A stretch of DNA of 64,000 nucleotides from Dictyobacter aurantiacus (GCF_003967515.1 NZ_BIFQ01000002.1:1302001-1366000); one strand, 5' to 3'; shown: positions 47,617 to 57,012, counted from the first letter of the stretch. A program made the numbers and translations. The notes: generated by a model from the sequence alone, not told the origin.

Positions 47617-47979
47617 CTAGCAGGTAACATGGAAGAGGCCGATAGCGGAACCTGTCGCTTCATCCCAGACATGGATCGCTTCTGGTGTTGGCAGAAGATC
47701 GACCTGGCACCGTTTTTGCTTGAAGTATGCAGCGGCTTCTTCTGATAGTCGAACATTTCCTTGCTGTCCACTTCCAATAATCAATCGTTTTACTTCTGGT
47801 TCATAGACGTGCCGGGCTTCGTCGAGTGAAAGGATATGCGACGTGCCGTAGATCGCCTTTGATAGTTTTTTCTTCCGCTTTTTGACTTGCCCGTTCAGCC
47901 TGATAATCACATCGTGGTCGAAGGTGGTGCCTTCAATAGTAATAGAGCCAAAGGCTGTCTGATCAATGTTGGGTTTCAT
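47617..47979 (-). CDS. Mth938-like domain protein
   Basis: 120 residues; AGGAGCGGAAA precedes the ATG. The sequence TAFGSITIEGTTFDHDVII at the N-terminus and VKRLIIGSGQQGNVRLSEEA in the middle match the small Mth938/NDUFAF3-like alpha/beta family (DUF498). The bacterial role is unknown; the mitochondrial relative is an assembly factor for respiratory complex I. Monocistronic, between xylR and the large secreted phosphoesterase gene. Confidence 0.82.
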   Translation of the reverse strand: MKPNIDQTAFGSITIEGTTFDHDVIIRLNGQVKKRKKKLSKAIYGTSHILSLDEARHVYEPEVKRLIIGSGQQGNVRLSEEAAAYFKQKRCQVDLLPTPEAIHVWDEATGSAIGLFHVTC

Positions 47980-48108
47980 TTTCCGCTCCTCTCTCGTTGC
48001 TTTGACGATGGCGCGAACTTATACTGTAGAACCCATATCCCCCCGCTAAGCGAAGCATCTTATTACCTTCTTCACGTTTCCTATTGGATATTGGTTATCA
48101 ATAAAAGA

Positions 48109-48140
48109 CGCCGGGTCGCTCAACGTTGAGCGACCCGGCG
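48109..48140 (-). terminator. Terminator: 32-bp perfect palindrome
   Basis: A gap-free perfect palindrome (16-bp arms) lies 31 bp past the stop of the 48171-51722 gene; probably its terminator. Confidence 0.65.
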
Positions 48141-48170
48141 CAGGTGAGAGATGGATTGTCATTTTTTGCG

Positions 48171-51100
48171 CTACGGGGTAACGGTCAGTTTTGTTGATCC
48201 GCTGATCAGGTCCGATGTGCAGGTGATGGTGACGGTTCCTGCCCGGTGAGCCGTTACCTTGCCACTATTGCGATCGACGCTGACAATGTGGGGATCTGAA
48301 CTGGTCCAGTAGTGTGAGGCTGGATCGCTGATCGGTAACTGGAGTGGAGCCAGATCGTTGCCGTTTGGTTCGGTTCCCAGCGCGGTCAACTGCAGGGCTG
48401 TCCCCTCTGCCAGGGTTGAAGACGGACTTGTAACGTCGATCTTGTTGAGCAGGGGCATGACCGAGAATTGCACCTTCCCATCGGGCAGAACGTGGAAGAG
48501 CGCGTAGTTGTAGAAACCACCCTGGTCAGCTGGCGCGTATGCCGGTACGCCAACGTCGGCGATCACGAAGTTGGGCAGACCATGAACATCGTTGTTTCCA
48601 TACTGATCGAGCAGATTCTCGGAGAAGCCACGTGCGTGACCGAGCAGCATGATAACGTGAACGTTTGGATGTGACTGCTGATAGCGCTCCGCCAGCAACT
48701 CATACATCTGAGCCTCGTAGCTATCGGCGAACTGGCTGGTCTTGACCGGGTGTGGATCGTATGCCGGAACGTGGGTGGTAATAAAGACCACGGGCGATGT
48801 ATTGGAGTTTAACTGGTTGATCAACCACTGGTATTGCTCCTCAGCCGGCGTTTGAAACTTGTTTGAAGGCAGAATACCAATATGCGCGCTATCCAGAACC
48901 ACGAAGTTCGCCTGGCCGGCCGTATACGCATAGTGTGTCGGACCAAAGACGGACGCATAGTTCTTCGTTTCTGGGTCGGCTCCCTGCGTAATCTCGTGGT
49001 TTCCGACAGCCTCGTGATACGGAACCCCGAAGCTGTCCAGTATCGACTTCAGGTACTGCAGATTCGGCACCGTTCCAGCGTCAACCATGTCACCCTGCGT
49101 CTGTATCGCTGAGGGCTGCGCCTGCGTTGGCAGCTGCTTGAACTGCTGGCCTACCTGCTGCAGCGCTACGCTGCCCGTCGAGCCAGGATCGTCGGCGTGA
49201 ACGTGCGCATCGTCCAGGCTGGCGATGGTGGTTCCTTCCTGCTTGAAATCGGCCGGATTTTCGGTGTACTGGAGCCAGGATGGATTGTTAGGGATAGGCT
49301 GATACACGTATGGTTTAGGCGGACGCGGTGAATACAGCGCCTGGAAGTCGCTGATATAGATATCGCCAGTCATCGTGGTCACCGGATTGATAACCACCAG
49401 CCCCAGGTAATTGAAGCGCAGTGGATACGACTGGCCAGCCGGGAGCTGAGCGGTTACGAACTGCCAGCCATCGAATGTCAGGGCCGCCGGATAGAACTTG
49501 ACGGTCTGATTATCGGACCCGAAGAGGCCCAGCGTAAAGGTCAGCGTCCCCGGATCAAGTGGCTTGCCCGAGCCTTTGGCAAGGTCCGCGTTCCCTTTGA
49601 CCCACATACCGATCGAGGTCGGAGCCTGATTGTTATCCAATGTCGGGACCTGAATCTCATTGAGATCATTGGGATAGGCATTGAGGTCCAGAACATGCTT
49701 GCCGCCAGCCAGGGTATAGTGAAGATCAAGCGAACCACTATCGCCCGGCGCATGCTTCTCGGTGGTGCTTAATGAGATGCTGCCGGTCGACGTCGTTTGC
49801 GGCCCCGGACTGGGAACGGTCCTGGGATAATTGCTCATGTACTTATCGGTCACGCTCCACTTGTCCACATCGGTCAGTGGCGCGATATTCTTCGACACCT
49901 GACCAACCGCCACACTGGCGGACGCGCTGGTCCCACCAATGGTGGCCGTTACTTTACCCAGGGCGGTCGTCGTATCGGAGGCCGTAAAGAGCCCGTTCTG
50001 ATCGACGCTGCCCATGGAAGATGGATCAACGCTCCACCTCACAGCACTGGACGGAACGGGAACGCTGGCGCCGCCAACAGCTTTACCTGATACCTGGAAC
50101 TGCTGGGTCTGCTTATTAGCCAGATCGACGCTATCTGGTGCAATGGTGAGCGAAGACAGATGATCCACAACAGTCAACGGTGCGAACGAGCGCGCATTGC
50201 CCGATTGGATCTTCAGGATGCCGTGTCCTGTATCTTTTGCCGTGATGGTGCCATTGCTCACGCTGGCCAAATTGGATGGAAAGACGCTCACCTCGACTGG
50301 TGTCGAGGCTGGATTGCCCTGAGCGTCGAGGGCGTAGCTAGCCAGGGGAATGCTCGTATTGGTGAGCATCGTCAGAGGCTGACCATTATTCACCACGACT
50401 TTTGTCGCGGGAGCAGGGGCGCTTTCGGTGCTATAAACGAACAGACCGTTTGCGACCGGGCGCTCATGACCATCTGATGGCGTATTGATCACCGAGACTT
50501 GCTGCTGGCCTGGAAGACGCGCGACCATTTCAGAAGAGCCGCCGCTATCGAACATAATGGCCTGATAGGCGCCATGAGAGATCATATAGCCGGCCATTTC
50601 AGGCTGCGTCACGCCACGGCTCTTATTGGGTCCCGCTTCATGACCATCGATCACAGCCATGAAGGCATGATTGCCATCTTTAGTGATACCGAGGGCAGTA
50701 ATCGGATTTTGGACGTCCCTCTCTCCCTTCGATACACTCTGCGGATCATCGAAATAGGTTCCATCCTTGACCAGGATATTCCCGCCGCCGACGGCATGAA
50801 CCAGGTTAGTATCGGGCGAGATCTGCTCGGACAGCGTGATGGTATCACCGGTGTGGACACTGGTCGAGAGCCAGCTGGCCGAACTACCACTGGCGACCAG
50901 GGCATCCTCACCGCTCAGCACCGGCAATGAATTGCTATTCATCTGGAGCGACTGGACCGTATAGGTATCATTGCTGCCATTCACGGCCTTCAGGAACGCG
51001 ACCGTATCTCCACTCAGGGTCAGCGCGCTACCCAGGTCTGGCGTAAACAGAGCCAGATGATCACCTTTGATATCGTTATAACGATTGACCGAGCTCAGTG

Positions 51101-51722
51101 CATGGCCGGCGCTACCATCTGTGACGGTGCCTGAGAAGCTTTCATCCGCGATACTTAGCTTACCGGAGGCTGTGATGCCCAGCACCGCGTACGAGGCCGG
51201 GCTCTGGATGATCCGATGGTTGATCTCGACCATACCGATCGGATCACCGGTCCCGTAGATCTCAAAGAAATCGGAGTTGATGCCCGCCACCGCATGCGTG
51301 CGATTGGCCATCGAGCTGATCGGCTCGTCCTGGCTGAACAGGGTATTGTGTGCCTGCACAACGCCAAGGCGCACATTAGGGTTGGCAAGGTCGATGTCAA
51401 GCTGATGAGCCTGCTCCGGACCACCAACGGTCTGCAGCAGATCGCTGGAGACGGTTACCCCATTGGTGACCTGTTGCTGTTGAAGGGTAGTGTGCTCATC
51501 CACCACAACGGGCCAGTTGGGCGGAGTTGAAGGGAGCCAGGATGTACTGGCAAGATGTGCCAGGTCCTGATGCTGACTATGTGCCATGCTTGTCCGGGCG
51601 TAAGCAGCATTATTGCCCAGCAATATGAAAATAAGTGAGATAAGGACTACATTGAAGATAATGTACTTTTGTCGGTTGGTTTGCCTTGATGTAGTATCAA
51701 GACCATGTTTTCCCTGAAACAT
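48171..51722 (-). CDS. Secreted phosphodiester glycosidase / metallophosphoesterase fusion with Ig-like domains
   Basis: 1183 residues. A membrane-spanning signal near residues 20-42 leads to a NAGPA-type phosphodiester glycosidase domain (about 80-435; AVAGINSDFFEIYG and AIMFDSGGSSEMVARLPG). Ig-like (Big) strands follow, then a beta-sandwich (about 610-800), a calcineurin-type metallophosphoesterase (about 830-1090; QTQGDMVDAG, AVGNHEIT, VFITTHVPAYDPH, LLGHARGF) and a C-terminal Big_2-like domain (SSDPHIVSVDRNSGKV). The first metal motif reads SLDDAHVHADD rather than DxH near a Gly, so that site is atypical. It probably cleaves phosphodiester-linked sugars and the phosphate at the cell surface. 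Confidence 0.85.
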   Translation of the reverse strand: MFQGKHGLDTTSRQTNRQKYIIFNVVLISLIFILLGNNAAYARTSMAHSQHQDLAHLASTSWLPSTPPNWPVVVDEHTTLQQQQVTNGVTVSSDLLQTVGGPEQAHQLDIDLANPNVRLGVVQAHNTLFSQDEPISSMANRTHAVAGINSDFFEIYGTGDPIGMVEINHRIIQSPASYAVLGITASGKLSIADESFSGTVTDGSAGHALSSVNRYNDIKGDHLALFTPDLGSALTLSGDTVAFLKAVNGSNDTYTVQSLQMNSNSLPVLSGEDALVASGSSASWLSTSVHTGDTITLSEQISPDTNLVHAVGGGNILVKDGTYFDDPQSVSKGERDVQNPITALGITKDGNHAFMAVIDGHEAGPNKSRGVTQPEMAGYMISHGAYQAIMFDSGGSSEMVARLPGQQQVSVINTPSDGHERPVANGLFVYSTESAPAPATKVVVNNGQPLTMLTNTSIPLASYALDAQGNPASTPVEVSVFPSNLASVSNGTITAKDTGHGILKIQSGNARSFAPLTVVDHLSSLTIAPDSVDLANKQTQQFQVSGKAVGGASVPVPSSAVRWSVDPSSMGSVDQNGLFTASDTTTALGKVTATIGGTSASASVAVGQVSKNIAPLTDVDKWSVTDKYMSNYPRTVPSPGPQTTSTGSISLSTTEKHAPGDSGSLDLHYTLAGGKHVLDLNAYPNDLNEIQVPTLDNNQAPTSIGMWVKGNADLAKGSGKPLDPGTLTFTLGLFGSDNQTVKFYPAALTFDGWQFVTAQLPAGQSYPLRFNYLGLVVINPVTTMTGDIYISDFQALYSPRPPKPYVYQPIPNNPSWLQYTENPADFKQEGTTIASLDDAHVHADDPGSTGSVALQQVGQQFKQLPTQAQPSAIQTQGDMVDAGTVPNLQYLKSILDSFGVPYHEAVGNHEITQGADPETKNYASVFGPTHYAYTAGQANFVVLDSAHIGILPSNKFQTPAEEQYQWLINQLNSNTSPVVFITTHVPAYDPHPVKTSQFADSYEAQMYELLAERYQQSHPNVHVIMLLGHARGFSENLLDQYGNNDVHGLPNFVIADVGVPAYAPADQGGFYNYALFHVLPDGKVQFSVMPLLNKIDVTSPSSTLAEGTALQLTALGTEPNGNDLAPLQLPISDPASHYWTSSDPHIVSVDRNSGKVTAHRAGTVTITCTSDLISGSTKLTVTP

Positions 51723-51962
51723 ACAAGATTTCCTTACCAGAAATATGCAGAAATACGCGGCGCAAAAAGAATCTCTTACCCAGGCGCCGATCTGATATGT
51801 AGGAGCAATGTTTATTGAACACTATTGTCCAGTGTACCTCTTTTTGTTAAGTAAAGGTTATCTGTCCTTTCAATCGGGTTAATAATTACTTATTACTTCT
51901 AGCGTTATTTTGATGACAATACATTCAACTTAAAGCGACTCGTTGAAGAGGATGGTGTCTGT

Positions 51963-52172
51963 GAGAGTGTGCCTGACTCTCGTCACTATAGGGGCACGTG
52001 AGCGCCCCCGCACGCGCGTCCACTACGTAGCCGCGCTGGTTTTGTGTGTTGGTGCATGCAGTGCGCATCCGCGCACTGCATGCACCAACACACAACGGAC
52101 TCGTGAGCACCGTAGGTGCGAATGCTCAGGAGTGCCGCAGGCGATGATTATGAGTGTAAGACACGTTCTGAG
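51963..52172 (+). repeat. Dispersed palindromic repeat, copy B
   Basis: Full-length copy. It has a left end GTGCCTGACTCTCGTC, a small GGGGCACGTGAGCGCCCC stem, then a hairpin with 25-bp perfect arms (52042-52066 and 52071-52095, loop ATCC), then GGACTCGTGAGCACCGTAGG and a right end that is an inverted form of the left end (TGAGTGTAAGACACGTTCTG). Confidence 0.85.
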
Positions 52173-52379
52173 GGTGTGTCTGACTCTCGTCTCTCTGGGG
52201 GCATGTGCGCTCCCCCGCACGCGCGGCCGCTCCGCAGCCGTGCTGGTTTTTATCTATTGGTGCATCGGGTGCGCTAATGCGCACCCGATGCACCAATAGA
52301 TGGAAAGATGGTGAGCTCGCCGAAATCAAAAGCTCATGAGAAAAGATGGCGCACACGACGCAAGTCTGACACGTTCTGA
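52167..52379 (+). repeat. Dispersed palindromic repeat, copy C
   Basis: It follows copy B directly and shares the TTCTGAG border. Hairpin arms are 23 bp (52252-52274 and 52279-52301, loop TAAT) with a sequence different from copy B but fully paired. Its right end runs up to the TGA target duplication of the IS5-family element. Confidence 0.8.
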
Positions 52380-53474
52380 GAGAGTGTCAGAGTTGCGTCG
52401 TAGTGGGAGCCATGACGACTCACTGAAGGGTTTAGAAGAGAGGACAAAAGAAGGAGGAAGACCAAAAGGAGCGAGAAGGGAAAGAACACACGCCTCCGCT
52501 GCTTCAGATTGACATCGGCCCCCCAAAGCCTCCATACTGAGGGCAACCACGAGGTGAGCCCCTGTCTGTTTTCTAAAGGAGGGTGACGATGCCAAGCCGT
52601 GCCGTATGGCGTGCCTATCCATCTGATGTGAGTGATGAACAATGGAGCGTGTTGGAGCCACTGATTCCTCGCGTCCATCGCGAGGCGGTCTACCATTATC
52701 ATGAACGGCGCATGATCGTCAATGCGATTCTCTACGTGTTGCGGAGCGGCTGCCCCTGGCGCTCGTTGCCCCACGATTTCCCGCCCTATGGCACGGTGCA
52801 TAGCTACTTTCGACGCTGGCAACGCGAAGGGGTCTGGGACCAGGTCTTGGAGGCTCTGCGCATGCAGATGCGCCAGCAAGAAGGGCGAGATCCCCAACCC
52901 AGCGTGGGGGTGATTGATAGCCAATCGATCAAAAGCAGTGCGGTTCGTGGTCCGGAGAAGGGCTACGATGCGGGGAAAAAAAATGTGGGGACGCAAGCGA
53001 CACGCCCTCGTCGATAGTGCAGGCTCCCTGCTGGCGATCAAAGTCACGGGAGCCCAGTGTTCTGATCTGCAAGGAGGGCAAGCGTTATTGCAGCCACTGC
53101 AAGAACGTTTTCCGCGCATGCAGACGGTGTGGGGGGATAGTCATTATGGTGGTCAGATGATCCTGTGGCTCAAGCTGCATTTGGGCTGGAGCATGCAGAC
53201 GGTCAAGCACTTCAAGGTGCCCAAACGCGGGATCTTAGTGCCCGAGGGCGAGGAAGTGGATTGGGACAAGCTCGTGCCCCAGGGCTTCCAGCCGTTGCCC
53301 AAACGCTGGGTGGTGGAGCGCAGCTTTGCCTGGATCACGCGCTGGCGTCGGCTCTGCCGCGATCATGAGGGCTTGCCAGCTAGTTCGGAGGCCTTTATCA
53401 TGCTCTCAGCAAGCCTACGCATGCTGATCCGGCTCGCTCCACCTTCCCCTCTATGACGCAACTCTGACACTCTC
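52380..53474 (+). mobile_element. IS5-family insertion sequence (IS427-like group), 1095 bp
   Basis: Terminal inverted repeats of 20 identical bp (GAGAGTGTCAGAGTTGCGTC) lie at 52380 and 53474, flanked by a TGA duplication (52377-52379 and 53475-53477), which fits the TNA target preference of this group. It contains one frameshifted transposase. The insertion point is the outer edge of palindromic repeat copy C. Confidence 0.9.
52589..53456 (+). CDS. IS5-family transposase, two frames joined at an A8 run
   Basis: The upstream frame (52589-53017) starts at an ATG 6 nt after AAAGGAGG and encodes DVSDEQWSVLEPLIP, the PWRSLPHDFPPYGTVHSYFR region and the first catalytic Asp (GVIDSQSIK). The downstream frame (to 53456) holds the second Asp (VWGDSHYGG) and the Glu (VVERSFAWITR). 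The join is at GGGG followed by eight A (52976-52983): with seven A the two frames form one continuous protein of 289 residues. Slippage at the A run may yield active enzyme, or the extra A may have inactivated it. Confidence 0.88.
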
Positions 53475-53609
53475 TGAGAGATGTGAGCGCGGGGAATGGA
53501 CCGCTGCGCGGCAAGTAATTTTTGCAGGAATATGGAGTCGGCGCCAGTGATCTACCGGTGCCGACTCCATGTCTGAATTTATAAGTTGCTTCCTACCATT
53601 GCTGTGATG

Positions 53610-54527
53610 TTACGGTCCGGTGAGCGCGCAATCGCTAATGTTGTTGTCCCACTCCTGCTGGAGCAGATAGGGATCGCCATTAAAGTTGACATTGGAGCCA
53701 TCAGAGTTCACGGTACCGAAGTTCCACGCGCACTTGTCGCCGTTCTCCTGACCGCTACTGTCGGTCCAGGCATTAAGTAACGGGTCGGTGGCTGCCTCCA
53801 TCTGCTCATGCGAGGTCACATTGATTGTTTCATCGGCCGCCTGGTCACCGTTTGGTCCCTGTCCACCATTGCAGTTGAAACTGGCCGCGTAGGGCATCGC
53901 CGCGTAGATGGTGTTGGAGCCAAAGTAGTTGTGATAGGCGCAGAACGCATTGGAGGCGCACTGCGACTGAGAGCTATCGAAGCAGAGGTCCTGACCCGCT
54001 TCGGTGAAGACAAAGAAGATATTGTCGATGCTGGGGCTCCAACCATTGGCGTTGATGGCGTTGGTGACTTCATTCTGGATATCGCTATCCAGCAATGGGC
54101 TCTCCGGATAAGCCGAATTGTCGGTCCAGGAGCCAGCGAATTGCGTATTGCTGGGAGCATTGCCTGATGAGTCTGTGTACTGGGTATTGATGTTGTACAG
54201 ACCAGTGCCCCCAACATCGCTAAAATAGCGTTGGATCAGGCTGTGGTAGGTGGAAGAGACGTTGCCCGTCGGCTCCCAGAAAATAGCGTAGACGTTGGTG
54301 GTGCCACCCATCACGGGACCGCCACCATAGTTCAGGTTGCCGCCACTGGCGAACTGACGTGCCGCATGCCGCTGCGCCTGGCTGTGCGTAAAAAAGTGTG
54401 CCTTATGATGCCTTGCCGCTTGAGGGGTGACCGAATCTGTGGCCGCGGAAGCGCTTAATGGCATGGCAATCAGGAATGCCAGCATCAGCATCGGCAATAC
54501 GAGGATTTGAAGAACGCGTTTCTTCAT
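53610..54527 (-). CDS. Secreted EXORDIUM/Phi-1-like protein with HExxE motif
   Basis: 305 residues with a signal peptide (KKRVLQILVLPMLMLAFLIA, cleavage near ASA) and AGGAGG 5 nt before the ATG. After a His-rich spacer the domain starts GGPVMGGTTNVYAIFWEPTG and contains YFSDVGGTGLYNINTQYTD, then VTSHEQMEAATDPLLNAW and ENGDKCAWNFG. The HEQME segment resembles metalloprotease-type zinc sites and the conserved SHE region of plant phosphate-induced (EXORDIUM) proteins. Six Cys suggest disulfides. Function is unknown; the family assignment is tentative. Confidence 0.75.
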   Translation of the reverse strand: MKKRVLQILVLPMLMLAFLIAMPLSASAATDSVTPQAARHHKAHFFTHSQAQRHAARQFASGGNLNYGGGPVMGGTTNVYAIFWEPTGNVSSTYHSLIQRYFSDVGGTGLYNINTQYTDSSGNAPSNTQFAGSWTDNSAYPESPLLDSDIQNEVTNAINANGWSPSIDNIFFVFTEAGQDLCFDSSQSQCASNAFCAYHNYFGSNTIYAAMPYAASFNCNGGQGPNGDQAADETINVTSHEQMEAATDPLLNAWTDSSGQENGDKCAWNFGTVNSDGSNVNFNGDPYLLQQEWDNNISDCALTGP

Positions 54528-54708
54528 GCAAACCTCCTATGTTTGAATGAATGAACGAAAGGTGGCAACGGCTATCGAGATGTTTACATCCTTATATTCT
54601 CTTACCGTTGTTGAATAGAGTATAAATTATGATAATTATAATTGGCTTAATTGGTGCTTCATTAGTAGAAGCCCAAAAAATAAGATTTAAAATGTTGTAT
54701 TTTTGCAC

Positions 54709-54920
54709 TTAAAATGTGTTTGATTCCTTTTATCATGGGGGCACGTGCGCGCCCCCGCACGCGCGGCCACATAGCGGCCGCACCGGTTTTGTGTGTTGGT
54801 GCATCGGGCGCGCATCCGCGCGCCTGATGCACCAACACACAATGGACTCCTGAGCACCGTAGGTGCGAAAACGTAAGCATGCTCAGAGCAATGATCGTGA
54901 GAGCCAGACACATTCTTAAA
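54709..54920 (+). repeat. Dispersed palindromic repeat, copy D
   Basis: Left end TTAAAATGTGTTTGATTCC, right end its approximate inverse (GAGAGCCAGACACATTCTTA). Central hairpin arms of 25 bp (54789-54813 and 54818-54842, loop ATCC) have one G-T mismatch. The GC-rich left stem and the CACCGTAGGTGCG right stem are present. It lies in the 480-bp gap between the EXORDIUM-like gene and the GlxA-type regulator. Confidence 0.85.
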
Positions 54921-55011
54921 TAGTGTTTGTGTTTACTCTCTTTTACATGAGATTATAAAGAAATACTGTGTGTTTCTTATACAAGAAAATCTGATAATTA
55001 CATAAGATATT

Positions 55012-55968
55012 TTATTTAGCCTGATGGAAGGACTGGCGGTATCTCTGGGGAGAGACATGAAGAAGGCGTTGAAAATGCAGGCGGAATGTGGCTGCTGATT
55101 TGAAGCCGCAGCAGGCAGCTATGCGTTCGATGGTTTTATTGGTGGTTTCTAACTGACGCTGAGCAAGCGCGATGCGTTGCTGGAGCAACCACTGATAGGG
55201 TGTGGTGCCGATGGTTGCCTGGAAGCGGCGTGCAAAGGTGCGTGGACTCATCGCCGCCCGTGCCGCCATCTGTTCCACCGTAATATCTTCCTGCAAGTTG
55301 GCCGTGATCCATTCGAGCGTGGCGCCAAACGGTTCATGTTGTTCACGGATAGAAAGCAGTGGAGTCTGGATGTACTGGGCCTGGCTACCATCGCGGTGTG
55401 GTGGCACGACCATGCGCCGGACGACGGCCGCCGCTACCTCTGCTCCATAGTCCTGGCGCACCACGTGGAGCGAGAGATCGATGGCGGCCGCGGTTCCAGC
55501 GGAAGTCAGGATCTGGCCATCGTCGGTATATAATCTTTTGGGATCGACCTGTACCCTGGGATAGCGCGCGGCCAGTTCGGCCGCCCAGGCCCAATGGGTA
55601 GTGACGCAGCGACCATCCAGCAGACCGGCGGCCGCCAGGATAAACGTTGCCGTACAGAGCGTAATGATGCGCGCACCACGCTGATAGCATTTGCGCAGAG
55701 ATGCGAGCAGCGTTTCTGGAACAGGAACAACGCCAGGGCGCGAACCAGGGATAATGATGGTATTCGCCTCCTCAACCTGTTCAAGTGTATATGGTGTTGT
55801 GAGCAGAAATCCTGCGGACGAGCGGATAGGACGCGGCTCGCAGGCACAGACCAGGAAGCGGTACCAGGGTACGTTCAACTCGGGCCGGTCAAAGCCAAAG
55901 ACCTCTGTAGCTACCGCCAACTCAAAGGGATTGACGGAATCATAGATGAGGACCGCAACGGTATGCAT
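55012..55968 (-). CDS. GlxA-type AraC-family transcriptional regulator
   Basis: 318 residues from the ATG at 55968, where the family normally begins (HTVAVLIYDSVNPFELAVA); an in-frame ATG at 56040 adds 24 residues without homology-like content. The N-terminal two thirds form a DJ-1/PfpI amidase-like domain with the Cys in ITLCTATFILAAAGLLDG. The C-terminal AraC domain has two helix-turn-helices (AARAAMSPRTFARRFQATIG and IERIAACCGFKSAATFRLHF). Divergent from the DinB-like gene. Targets unknown. Confidence 0.9.
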   Translation of the reverse strand: MHTVAVLIYDSVNPFELAVATEVFGFDRPELNVPWYRFLVCACEPRPIRSSAGFLLTTPYTLEQVEEANTIIIPGSRPGVVPVPETLLASLRKCYQRGARIITLCTATFILAAAGLLDGRCVTTHWAWAAELAARYPRVQVDPKRLYTDDGQILTSAGTAAAIDLSLHVVRQDYGAEVAAAVVRRMVVPPHRDGSQAQYIQTPLLSIREQHEPFGATLEWITANLQEDITVEQMAARAAMSPRTFARRFQATIGTTPYQWLLQQRIALAQRQLETTNKTIERIAACCGFKSAATFRLHFQRLLHVSPQRYRQSFHQAK

Positions 55969-56169
55969 GGCAGTTTTTTGGTGCTCCTTGTCTTTTCTGC
56001 CACTGGCAGAACTGTTCCATTCATGGCAGAATGGTAGCATATGAGCGTTTTCCTGCCAAGCAATATCGTTATTTTTACCCTGGTAACCCGCTTTCGAGCA
56101 GATAGAGAACAGATAAACGGTCTCTGAGACTGGTCAAGCTTTGTTGGAAAAGCTTGAAGGAGGTATCTA

Positions 56170-56694
56170 TTGCTTACTACTTTAGAGCATGTACAGGCAA
56201 TTCTCTCTACCACCCCCGAGCGCTGGCAGCGGCTGGTCAGCACGCTGCCCGCTGATCTACTATCGCGTCAACCCGCCCCTGGTGAGTGGTCGGCGCTTGG
56301 CTGCTTGCAGCACATATTGAACGCGGAGCGCGCACTCTTTCCTGTCCGCGTCCACTCTTTTCTAGACGGGCAGAACTTCACTGATTTCGATCCCCAGCAG
56401 CGGATCGAAGATGCTGATCTGCAGACGCCTGAGCAGCAGGTGGCCGCCTTCACGCGCTACCGGCAGGAAAATCTGACCATGATCGCGCAGTTGAAGGAGA
56501 AAGACCTGCAGCGCACCGTGCAGCATCCAAAGCTGGGAACGGTATGCCTGGCGCAGATGCTGCGCACGTGGGCCGCGCACGACCTGAACCACACCGTCCA
56601 GGCCGAGCGCGCGCTGATGCAGCCCTTCATTGTGGACTGCGGCCCCTGGCACACCTTCTTCAAAGATCATGAGGTTGATGGCGCGCAGGCCTAA
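56170..56694 (+). CDS. DinB-superfamily protein
   Basis: 174 residues from a TTG start, which has a perfect AAGGAGG at 6 nt. A four-helix bundle of the DinB/YfiT type is indicated by the metal-ligand positions: His in LGCLQHILNAER (near residue 44) and the HDLN segment around 140. Such proteins are metal-dependent thiol transferases or of unknown function. The UUG start suggests low expression. A large terminator hairpin follows. Confidence 0.85.
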   Translation: MLTTLEHVQAILSTTPERWQRLVSTLPADLLSRQPAPGEWSALGCLQHILNAERALFPVRVHSFLDGQNFTDFDPQQRIEDADLQTPEQQVAAFTRYRQENLTMIAQLKEKDLQRTVQHPKLGTVCLAQMLRTWAAHDLNHTVQAERALMQPFIVDCGPWHTFFKDHEVDGAQA

Positions 56695-56696
56695 GC

Positions 56697-56747
56697 TAAT
56701 AAGTCCATCCATGGCAAAGATGATCTTTGCCATGGATGGACTTATTA
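56697..56747 (+). terminator. Long perfect hairpin terminator (24-bp arms)
   Basis: Arms 56697-56720 and 56724-56747 with a 3-nt loop, beginning just after the DinB-like stop codon. Confidence 0.7.
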
Positions 56748-56805
56748 GTGGACACAGAACTCATTGTCTTCGGGATTGGCCATGGTGATCACAGATTGCC
56801 AAACT

Positions 56806-57012
56806 CTGAGCGTGTCTGACTTCCGTCATGTTGGGGGCGCGTGAGCGCCCCCGCACGGGCGTCCGCTACGCGGCCGCACTGCTTTTATGTGTTCGTGCAT
56901 GGGGCGCGCATCAGTGCGCCCCATGCACGAACACATAACGGAATTCTGAGCGCCGGAGGTGCGAAAACCCATACAGGCCGCAGGCCATCATCATGAGAGT
57001 CAGACATATTCT
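56806..57012 (+). repeat. Dispersed palindromic repeat, copy E
   Basis: Left end GAGCGTGTCTGACTTCCGTC and right end ATCATGAGAGTCAGACATAT are inverted relatives. The first stem is the perfect GGGGGCGC-GTGA-GCGCCCCC. The central hairpin has 23-bp perfect arms (56885-56907 and 56916-56938). Here TTGGTG of other copies is TTCGTG, with the matching change CACGAA in the other arm. Confidence 0.85.

Noticed and set aside
51943-52299. Plus-strand open frame of 118 codons across repeats B and C
   Set aside because: It is a translation of palindromic repeats, with duplicated CVGACSAHPRTACT-like segments and no start signal.
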